NCBI GenBank assembly: GCA_002788865.1
Contig: PFSC01000143.1
Coordinates: forward strand, 1 to 9,989
Direction: 5' to 3'
Origin: Candidatus Roizmanbacteria bacterium CG_4_9_14_0_2_um_filter_39_13
GTDB taxonomy: Bacteria > Patescibacteriota > Microgenomatia > UBA1406 > GWC2-37-13
DNA: 9,989 nt
Below the pieces are notes generated by a model. That model ran no database searches, was not told the DNA's origin, and saw only the letters and a program-made list of their open reading frames with translations. Positions 1-5,849 of the stretch are shown piece after piece (the first letter of the stretch is position 1; each line of letters begins with the position of its first letter). The translations under genes and the position numbers were made by a program.

Positions 1-3
1 ATT

Positions 4-891
4 TTAATTAATCTTCCACTCCTCTTCTTTATCTCCAAGTACAAATAGTATATCATATACATCTGTTTTTCCTTTCACAATAGGGCAAAAGAAATATTTT
101 GAAAGATCTTTTGCTGTTTGAGATGGTACCTCATCTGATATCATGATTCGACAATCATTGATTGTGGTATTTCTATTAATATCGCTTACTCGTATGCCAT
201 TTCCTTCAAGTAGTGATGAGATCGTACGCGCAGTTTTATAGTTTTGTCGATATAATACTTGTACGCTTTTGTGCTCCTCTCTATACTCGTCATTGTACAG
301 AAGCCCTATACTATCTTTGATAAATGAATCTTCTTGAAAGAGCGTATCGCCAAGAGCTTCATTTTTTTCTTTGCGATACTGTATTTTTTTGAAATCATCA
401 TTCACCTTCATGAGTGCGCCAGTAAGATACACTCTATCCAAAAATGATGCATTGCTGGAAGAAAGTATGAGACTCTTAAGTGATGGTTTTATCTGCGATT
501 TTTCGGGCGCGTCGTAATAAATGTCATCTTCTTTCTGATAAAGATAATACTGCACAAATGAGGTTGTTGTTGTTGAAAAAGCTTTTTTCAATATATCTGG
601 ATTTTTTTCAAGCTGGACCAATTTACCAAGGGATCCAATCCGATACTGTCCATACGCTCCAGGGACGTCTACTTTCACTTCCGGGTCGAATCGAATATTG
701 TAGTTTTGGTTATTTTTCAGATCAAAGGAATAGTATGTAGTGGTCGGTCCATATACGACAACGTTCAGTCGCATTGGTCGTGAAAAAAACAAAGACGAAG
801 AAAAGGCAGAGAACAGCTTGAAGGTTGCATAAAAAAATAGAAACGACCCGAGAATTATGTAAAGAGTAGACTTTTTATATGACTTCTTCAT
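4..891 (-). CDS. single-pass membrane protein with LytR_C-like C-terminal domain
   Basis: The 295-residue product has a short basic N-terminus (MKKSYKKS) and one hydrophobic segment at about residues 9-27, so it is probably anchored with the rest outside the membrane. The middle (about 40-200) is charged and matches no family I recognise. Residues about 209-288 resemble the LytR_C domain: a strand with VQVLYRQN, a helix (TARTISSLLEGNGIRV), then an A-x-x-L helix and the closing strand DILFVLGD. LytR_C often follows an LCP phosphotransferase domain in cell-wall proteins, but no LCP domain is present here. It is the third gene of a minus-strand group after the Lgt-like and DksA-like genes, 24 nt downstream of the latter. 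The AGAGGA sequence abuts the ATG and is too close for a normal Shine-Dalgarno site. Family assignment is by pattern only and the function is unknown. Confidence 0.6.
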   Translation of the reverse strand: MKKSYKKSTLYIILGSFLFFYATFKLFSAFSSSLFFSRPMRLNVVVYGPTTTYYSFDLKNNQNYNIRFDPEVKVDVPGAYGQYRIGSLGKLVQLEKNPDILKKAFSTTTTSFVQYYLYQKEDDIYYDAPEKSQIKPSLKSLILSSSNASFLDRVYLTGALMKVNDDFKKIQYRKEKNEALGDTLFQEDSFIKDSIGLLYNDEYREEHKSVQVLYRQNYKTARTISSLLEGNGIRVSDINRNTTINDCRIMISDEVPSQTAKDLSKYFFCPIVKGKTDVYDILFVLGDKEEEWKIN

Positions 892-915
892 TCCTCTACT
901 CTATCACATCCACTG

Positions 916-1263
916 CTACTTTATCATTTCTTCTTCACATGAGACGCAGTGCATGGTTTCAGGTATGAGCGCAAGCCGTTTTGCCGGGATTGTTTTATTA
1001 CATCTCCTGCATGTGCCATATGTGCCTTTATCAATTCGTTTGAGGGCGATATCGATGTCATGGAAACGTTTATTTAGTGTTTCCATCTCTGCTTCGATTC
1101 GCTGGTGGGCTTCTTGTTCTCGAACATCTGTATCAACTGAGGCATTGTCGGTCACATGTGTCGGATCTTCAAAAGGATCAGAGTCTTTTAAAGCTCGCAG
1201 CTGAACCACAATCTTTTCTTTTTCTGATTCTAATAGTAGTTTGGTTTCTTTATTTTTTGACAT
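916..1263 (-). CDS. DksA/TraR-family C4 zinc-finger protein
   Basis: The 115-residue protein has two charged helices (about 5-27 and 48-78) expected to form an antiparallel coiled coil. A C4 zinc finger follows, with Cys85, Cys88, Cys106 and Cys109 (CRRC, 17 residues, CVSC). The segment GTYGTCRRC is typical of the family that includes DksA and TraR, which act in the secondary channel of RNA polymerase. The linker between helices, about residues 28-47, is rich in Asp (SDPFEDPTHVTDNASVDTD). I cannot align it confidently with the paired tip aspartates of E. coli DksA, so true DksA activity is uncertain. At 115 residues it is shorter than E. coli DksA (151). It starts 14 nt after the Lgt-like gene, so the two are probably cotranscribed. 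No Shine-Dalgarno sequence is visible before the ATG. Confidence 0.85.
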   Translation of the reverse strand: MSKNKETKLLLESEKEKIVVQLRALKDSDPFEDPTHVTDNASVDTDVREQEAHQRIEAEMETLNKRFHDIDIALKRIDKGTYGTCRRCNKTIPAKRLALIPETMHCVSCEEEMIK

Positions 1264-1277
1264 ATGTGGAAAAATTA

Positions 1278-2066
1278 TTAATCGTTCTTTTTTCTAAAAA
1301 GTGACTGTACCCGCAACACGATCAATTTCCTAAAATAATAGATGAAGTAGATGCTTCCTGTCAAGAGCAATACTCCGCTTACAATCATTTCGACGCTCAC
1401 GTACTGAGTCGTTGTTCTAAATGCTTTGATCGGGTCAAAAATAAATTGGACGAGAGAAAAATACCACACGAAGAATACGAGATTAAAACCTTCATGCAGT
1501 TTTTCTTTCCGAATAAGAAAGATATATTTGTAGGTGATATAGCTTCCAAGGAAAAATACTATACTCTCATACAGTGAAGTGAGATGTCTCGCTCCATCAA
1601 GATGCGGATATGCAAGAGACAGAAAAAACTTTGTTTGAGATCCAACTTCAGCACCCGAAAAGAAGCTTCCAAGTTTGCCGATTGCAAGTGCAAGAAAAAA
1701 TGATGGAATGATGTAATCTACATATTTTAAAAATGATATCTTCTTTCCTAACAGAAAAATATAGTTAAAGACCAGAAAACCAATAGTGAACCCAATGAAA
1801 TGCATTCCAGGATATCCGTTGATAAGAATGAACTTCAATACATCAACACCAAAGTCTGAAAAATGAAAAGCCACATACATCAGCCGACCAACAAATAGTC
1901 CTCCAAACAGAGAGAAAAACAATCCATCAAAAATCTCATCTTCCTTGTAAGATGTAAGTGCGATATTTTTCCACACAAAAAAACATCCCCAAAAAAATGC
2001 TAGTACCAAAAATACGCCGAGTGTGTATATCTTCAGAAAGCCAAAATCAAGCAATACTGGCAACAT
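1278..2066 (-). CDS. lgt: Lgt-like (prolipoprotein diacylglyceryl transferase family) membrane protein
   Basis: The overall pattern is Lgt: an N-terminus like MLPVLLDFGFLKIYTLG, about seven hydrophobic segments, GRLMYV (Arg61), a GMHFIG segment, the signature-like GKLGSFFSGAEVG (130-142), HLTSLYE (161-167) and WYFSLVQFIFD (201-211). Lgt moves diacylglyceryl from phosphatidylglycerol to the lipobox cysteine of prolipoproteins in the inner membrane. By my alignment several E. coli functional residues are replaced: His103 by Ile91, Arg143 by Lys131, Asn146 by Ser134, Arg239 by Gln207 and Glu243 by Asp211. The tyrosine matching Tyr26 (Tyr14) and the YE pair remain, so catalysis is doubtful or altered. 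I chose the ATG at 2066, giving 262 residues, because AAGGA lies 7 nt upstream and the product then begins like other Lgt proteins. An in-frame GTG at 2084 would add six residues and overlap that site. Confidence 0.8.
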   Translation of the reverse strand: MLPVLLDFGFLKIYTLGVFLVLAFFWGCFFVWKNIALTSYKEDEIFDGLFFSLFGGLFVGRLMYVAFHFSDFGVDVLKFILINGYPGMHFIGFTIGFLVFNYIFLLGKKISFLKYVDYIIPSFFLALAIGKLGSFFSGAEVGSQTKFFLSLAYPHLDGARHLTSLYESIVFFLGSYITYKYIFLIRKEKLHEGFNLVFFVWYFSLVQFIFDPIKAFRTTTQYVSVEMIVSGVLLLTGSIYFIYYFRKLIVLRVQSLFRKKND

Positions 2067-2073
2067 ATGTATA

Positions 2074-2078
2074 TCCTT
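2074..2078 (-). promoter_or_regulatory. Shine-Dalgarno site of the Lgt-like gene
   Basis: AAGGA on the minus strand lies 7 nt before the ATG at 2066. It is one of only two well-placed Shine-Dalgarno sites in the window, and it favours the ATG over the upstream GTG at 2084. Confidence 0.7.
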
Positions 2079-2107
2079 CTGCACACAACTGATAACTTAC
2101 GACTATG

Positions 2108-2136
2108 TTCAAGTATAATTGAATTTTACTGATAAT
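2108..2136 (+). promoter_or_regulatory. candidate promoter for the HAD/GT-C operon
   Basis: Two readings are possible on the plus strand. A perfect TATAAT at 2114-2119 has no convincing -35 at normal spacing. GATAAT at 2131-2136 has TTCAAG (2108-2113) 17 bp upstream, a weak -35. Either would start transcription shortly before the ATG at 2154. No Shine-Dalgarno sequence precedes that ATG. Confidence 0.35.
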
Positions 2137-2139
2137 CAA
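2112..2139 (-). promoter_or_regulatory. candidate promoter for the lgt-like/dksA-like operon
   Basis: On the minus strand TTGATT (2134-2139) is followed after 16 bp by TATACT (2112-2117), which match sigma70 consensus at 4 of 6 and 5 of 6 positions. Transcription would begin near 2105, leaving a leader of about 40 nt with the Shine-Dalgarno site near its end. The -10 overlaps a TATAAT on the plus strand. Assignment is by sequence match only. Confidence 0.45.
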
Positions 2140-2153
2140 TCAAGCAACACTCT

Positions 2154-2732
2154 ATGAAAAAATCACCTCTTAAAGTAGGATTTGATCTTGACGGCGTACT
2201 TTTGTACAACCCCGCACGAATATTTCGACCGATCACAATTGCGGTAAAAACCTTGCTGAGACGCAAAGCGCCCACAAAAACTGAGTTTTACTATCCAAAA
2301 AGTACTATTGAAAAAATACTATGGAACATTGTGCACTGGTCAAGTTTGTACATGGCAGATGGGGTTGATGAAATCAAAAAACTCTCAAAAGAAGGACATA
2401 TTCAAGCGTACATAATTACCAGTAGATATGATTGTTTGGAGGGAGATTTCAGAAGGTGGATGAAAAAAATGCATGCTGATGAAATCTTTGAAGCAACATA
2501 TCACAATAAAAAAAATCTTCAGCCCCATATTTTTAAAGAACAAAAAATAAAAGAGCTCGGACTCGACGTGTTTGTAGAGGACAACTGGGATATCGTGAAG
2601 CATATCAACAGTCATACTCGCGCAAATGCGCTCTGGATCACCAATGCGATCGACAAAACAATTCGGTATGACAAAAAGTTTCTCTCATTGAAAGATGCGA
2701 TTGAGTTTCTCAAATTAAAAATCAAAAATTGA
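2154..2732 (+). CDS. HAD-superfamily hydrolase, 5'-nucleotidase-like
   Basis: The 192-residue soluble protein carries the HAD catalytic motifs in order. Motif I is GFDLDGVL with nucleophile Asp11 and Asp13, motif II is ITSR (Thr89/Ser90), motif III is a lysine around 128-131, and motif IV is VFVEDNWD (Glu142/Asp143). HAD enzymes of this size are usually phosphatases acting through an aspartyl-phosphate. The layout resembles the NT5C/YqfW 5'-nucleotidase-like group, but the substrate cannot be read from sequence. Residues 14-68 between motif I and the core form a cap-like insert. It is the first gene of a plus-strand group and ends 7 nt before the next start, so it is likely cotranscribed with the glycosyltransferase that follows. 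A role in removing phosphate from a sugar or nucleotide intermediate is possible but unproven. Confidence 0.75.
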   Translation: MKKSPLKVGFDLDGVLLYNPARIFRPITIAVKTLLRRKAPTKTEFYYPKSTIEKILWNIVHWSSLYMADGVDEIKKLSKEGHIQAYIITSRYDCLEGDFRRWMKKMHADEIFEATYHNKKNLQPHIFKEQKIKELGLDVFVEDNWDIVKHINSHTRANALWITNAIDKTIRYDKKFLSLKDAIEFLKLKIKN

Positions 2733-2739
2733 TTGAAAA

Positions 2740-4521
2740 TTGAAAAATAAAGTACTGTTGATTCTCATACTTATTCTTGCATTTTGTCTTCGTCTCGCGG
2801 GATTCAATTGGGATTCGGGGTTTCACTTTCATCCCGATGAGAGAATGCTCATAATGGTTGCAGAACGGATCACATTCTGGACCCAGTTGAATCCAGATTT
2901 TTTCAATTACGGAAGTTTACCCATATATCTTCTCAGAGGCACAAGTCAACTACTAGATCTCATCTTCAATAGTACTTTGGCCAACTATGACGGAATGCTC
3001 TTTGTTGGTAGATCCCTCTCGACTATTGCAGATCTTATTGTTGTATTTCTCATATATCATATATCATTCCATATTTCTCACAAAAAAACCATTGCATTGT
3101 GGTCTTCTTTTTTCTATGCAATTGCGTTCTTTCCGATTCAAAATAGTCATTTTTTCATTGTTGATACCTTCCTCAACCTCTTCTCTACTCTTCTCATGTA
3201 TCTACTTTTAATGTACAGAGATCAACCTTCATATAAAAAAGTGTGCATGATTGGGATTGTTTTTGCGGCCGCTCTCACGAGCAAAATTTCTGCCGTCATT
3301 TTTTTACCTGTGATTGGACTTACGTTTATTTTGCCGTTTGAAAAACACGAGAATATATTTCAAAAAATCTTTCATCTCTTTCAAAGAAAACCAACGAAAA
3401 TCCGACCCTATATTCTATATTCTCTATTCAATATTCTCCTCTTTTCCCTATGCACTTTGATCTTTGGATTTTTATTTATGCCATACGCATTTATTGAATA
3501 CATACGATTTTTGAGCGATATTTCACAACAAGTCAAAATGAACTCTGATGCATATATATTTCCCTATACCTTGCAATACGTTGGGACACTCCCCTACTGG
3601 TACTACATCAAAAATATATTTCTTTGGGGATTGGGGCCAGTGATTAGTACACTTGCAATTATCGGGATAATCGTCTGTATTCGAAAATACCTCCCCTATT
3701 TCCCCTCCTTACCAAGGAGGGGAATTGAAGGGGTGGCTTCTTTCACGATTTTCCTTCTTTTTTATCTTATTTACTTTATAATTATTGGAAAATCTGCAGT
3801 TAAATTTATGAGATACATGCTTCCTTTATATCCGTTTTTTGCTATCATGGCAGGATATGGAGTGTATGTTATTCTGAACTTCGTTCAGAATCGCACCATT
3901 CATGTCATCCCGAGCGAACTTGTCCGGAGCGAAGTCGAAGGAGTCGAGGGATCTACTTTCATTTCTAGATTCCGGATCACATCCGAAATGACAATGATAA
4001 TAGTCCTTCCAACTTTGCTTTGGACTTTCATGTTCCTCAATATCTACAGCACTCAAAACACACGCATCCAGGCTACTGAATGGATCAATCAGTTCATTCC
4101 ATACGGCTCTACACTTGCGACTGAGCACTGGGACGATCGAGTACCAATTTACGATCCCGGAAATTATCAGTATGAAGAACTGACATTATATGATATCCCT
4201 GATGATGACCAAAAATGGAAGATTATCAACCAAAAAATAGATCGCTCTGACTATATCGTCATTGCCTCAAATCGATTATATACGCCACTTCAACGTTTAG
4301 ATAACTGTGAAAAAACATTTCCACGCTGTTATCCAAAAACTTCTGAATACTATCAAAAATTATTGAATAATAAACTTAATTTTATTAAAGTGGCAGAATT
4401 TACCTCATATCCCAGATTTTGTTTGCTACCTGATATGTGCTATATGATACGTGACGATTCATCTGATGAATCATTCACAGTATATGATCATCCACAAATT
4501 ATGATTTTTAAAAAAATATGA
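2740..4521 (+). CDS. GT-C (PMT/GT39-like) membrane glycosyltransferase
   Basis: The 593-residue polytopic protein starts with a hydrophobic helix (4-20) followed by a first outer loop with FHPDER. Asp33 and Glu34 are the acidic pair typical of polyprenyl-phosphate-sugar-dependent GT-C enzymes. About ten further hydrophobic segments extend to residue 436. A soluble C-terminal region (437-593) follows, with TRIQATEWI and TEHWDD, seen in PMT-type proteins. It probably moves a sugar from a lipid carrier to an extracytoplasmic acceptor. The start is TTG at 2740: an in-frame TGA lies at 2734 and the first in-frame ATG (2844) falls after the catalytic motif. Two loops (about 318-333 and 378-418) are encoded by palindromic repeats and are probably not native. 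It overlaps the next gene by ATGA. Confidence 0.82.
   Translation: MKNKVLLILILILAFCLRLAGFNWDSGFHFHPDERMLIMVAERITFWTQLNPDFFNYGSLPIYLLRGTSQLLDLIFNSTLANYDGMLFVGRSLSTIADLIVVFLIYHISFHISHKKTIALWSSFFYAIAFFPIQNSHFFIVDTFLNLFSTLLMYLLLMYRDQPSYKKVCMIGIVFAAALTSKISAVIFLPVIGLTFILPFEKHENIFQKIFHLFQRKPTKIRPYILYSLFNILLFSLCTLIFGFLFMPYAFIEYIRFLSDISQQVKMNSDAYIFPYTLQYVGTLPYWYYIKNIFLWGLGPVISTLAIIGIIVCIRKYLPYFPSLPRRGIEGVASFTIFLLFYLIYFIIIGKSAVKFMRYMLPLYPFFAIMAGYGVYVILNFVQNRTIHVIPSELVRSEVEGVEGSTFISRFRITSEMTMIIVLPTLLWTFMFLNIYSTQNTRIQATEWINQFIPYGSTLATEHWDDRVPIYDPGNYQYEELTLYDIPDDDQKWKIINQKIDRSDYIVIASNRLYTPLQRLDNCEKTFPRCYPKTSEYYQKLLNNKLNFIKVAEFTSYPRFCLLPDMCYMIRDDSSDESFTVYDHPQIMIFKKI
3690..3736. repeat. short palindromic repeat inserted in frame (element 1)
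   Basis: TTCCCCTCCTT (3700-3710) and AAGGAGGGGAA (3714-3724) are perfect 11-bp arms around ACC. Outer arms CCTCCCC (3690-3696) and GGGGTGG (3730-3736) pair at 6 of 7 positions. The element is in frame and encodes about residues 318-333 (LPYFPSLPRRGIEGVA), a polar stretch between two hydrophobic helices. Similar CCCCTCCTT/AAGGAGGGG repeats occur dispersed in many bacterial genomes. Confidence 0.75.
3871..3891. repeat. short palindrome (element 2a) in the same gene
   Basis: ATTCTGAAC (3871-3879) and GTTCAGAAT (3883-3891) form a perfect 9-bp hairpin around TTC. It encodes ILNFVQN right after a hydrophobic helix and lies 11 bp before the larger repeat. It resembles dispersed repeats whose usual translation reads like VILNSFQN. 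Confidence 0.65.
3903..3993. repeat. dispersed repeat with inverted ends (element 2b), in frame
   Basis: The 91-bp segment starts with TGTCAT and ends with ATGACA. Its termini continue as imperfect inverted repeats (TGTCATCCCG against ATCCGAAATGACA). Inside, GGGATCT (3948-3954) pairs with AGATTCC (3967-3973) with one G-T, and ATTCCGGAT (3969-3977) pairs with ATCCGAAAT (3981-3989) with one mismatch. It also holds tandem-like GTCGAAG/GTCGAGG. It encodes about residues 388-418, including VIPSELVRSEVEGVEGS, a known translation pattern of such repeats. The frame stays open through it. Confidence 0.72.
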
Positions 4522-5849
4522 ACCGTCGAGCGCACTTATATGCACTTATAATATTTTTCTTTGCACTTTTAGTTCGTATCGTATTTTTAGATAGTATTCC
4601 TGGCAATATTAATCCTGATGCCATTGATACTTTACGAACATATATCTGGGATTCGTCTCATGCCACATTGTCCCCTGTCGGCTTCAACTGGAACGGAGCC
4701 TCGGCAATAAATACCATTATCATTGGTACAAGCTGGAAGCTGTTTGGCGAGTCAATATTCGGACTTAGGCTTCCTTCTGCTCTATTTAGTTCTTTATCTA
4801 TTGCGGTGGTGTTTTATCTGGGCTACATGATCACAAAAAATCTTTGGCTTACTTTTGCTTTTGCTTTAGCGACTGCAACCAACTCCTGGTTCTTAAATTT
4901 TTCCAGAAGCGGGTGGGAAAATGTCTGGAACTCACTATCTGTTATGCTTATTGCACTTGGTCTAAATTTTTTCATATCAAAAAGGTTGTATAAGGCGGGC
5001 AGTCTGCTTGTTGGTGTCGGTTCACTGTTGGGATTGTATTTTTATCATCCGGGGAAAATGCTTTTTCCTGTTGCTATGCTGATTTTATTTGTATACTCCA
5101 TTGCTTTTAAAGCAAATAAACTTTCTGCGATTTTGTATTTATTTATCACTGTCTTTGCCGTATCTATTTTGTTTATTCCCCAGTTTATCAGTATTGTCCA
5201 AAACCCCGAAACAGCCACGAATCGAATCTCAACAGTAAGTATAAACAATCATTATGATGTATCGCCATCAGAGCAAATTAAAAGAAATCTGATTGGATTT
5301 TCGCTGTTTCGTCCTCAGGATTTTAACTTCGGATCATGGAGCAGGTATATTTCCGATCAAGAATATCCCATTTACCCTATTATTACATTGTTATACTGGC
5401 TAGGAATAATTGTTTCTTTAATAAAATTCCCTTATCTTTCTGTTTTTTATTTACTCTCAATATTGCCCGTCGAATTATTAAGCCAGCATACGCCGGATGC
5501 GGCGCGCGCAGTCCATATTGTGCCGATGATTTTTCTGTTTGCGCTAATTGGATGCTCTGTACTAATTGATTGGTTGGATAAATTTTTACAGAGTAAATCA
5601 ACAATCTGGAAATTATTGCCAACTGCTACTGCCACCTGTTTTGTGATAGTGGTGGCCTTTTTTCAGCTATCATGGTATTTTTCATGGATTCAAAAGTCTC
5701 AGACTCTTGAATCCCGCCAGCCGGCAATTTGGCTGGACGAATATGATATTTGGGAAACCGACATCTCTTATTTTATAGAGAAGGATAAAAATTATAATAT
5801 TGACGAGTGGAGGGATATCAAAAATACCAATTATGGAATTTCCGATTAA
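4518..5849 (+). CDS. GT-C membrane glycosyltransferase-like protein, short C-terminus
   Basis: The 443-residue protein has about ten hydrophobic segments after a short basic start (MNRRAH). The first outer loop reads PGNINPDAIDT. Asp34 is in the place of the catalytic acid, but the usual following Glu is Ala35; Asp37 might substitute. Several stretches parallel the 792-residue neighbour: FSRSGWENVWNSL against MSRWGWNEVMPPL, and TPDAARAVHIVP against SPQAYRTLTAVP. The two are therefore paralogs. After the last helix (about 375-390) only some 50 residues remain, whereas the neighbour has an extended soluble part and a PA14 domain. Translation is probably coupled to the previous gene through ATGA, and no Shine-Dalgarno site is visible. 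The stop codon overlaps that of the convergent gene. It is likely a membrane sugar transferase with unknown donor and acceptor. Confidence 0.75.
   Translation: MNRRAHLYALIIFFFALLVRIVFLDSIPGNINPDAIDTLRTYIWDSSHATLSPVGFNWNGASAINTIIIGTSWKLFGESIFGLRLPSALFSSLSIAVVFYLGYMITKNLWLTFAFALATATNSWFLNFSRSGWENVWNSLSVMLIALGLNFFISKRLYKAGSLLVGVGSLLGLYFYHPGKMLFPVAMLILFVYSIAFKANKLSAILYLFITVFAVSILFIPQFISIVQNPETATNRISTVSINNHYDVSPSEQIKRNLIGFSLFRPQDFNFGSWSRYISDQEYPIYPIITLLYWLGIIVSLIKFPYLSVFYLLSILPVELLSQHTPDAARAVHIVPMIFLFALIGCSVLIDWLDKFLQSKSTIWKLLPTATATCFVIVVAFFQLSWYFSWIQKSQTLESRQPAIWLDEYDIWETDISYFIEKDKNYNIDEWRDIKNTNYGISD

Noticed and set aside
2067..2084. GTG at 2084 as the start of the Lgt-like protein
   Set aside because: It would place the good AAGGA site inside the coding sequence and add six residues not seen at Lgt N-termini; the ATG at 2066 has ideal spacing.
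3826..4128. Minus-strand open frame of 100 codons inside the 593-residue GT-C gene
   Set aside because: It is a shadow frame created in part by the palindromic repeats, with no recognisable domain or start signal.
5383..5635. Minus-strand open frames opposite the 443-residue gene
   Set aside because: They are antisense shadows, with no domain, spacing or start evidence.
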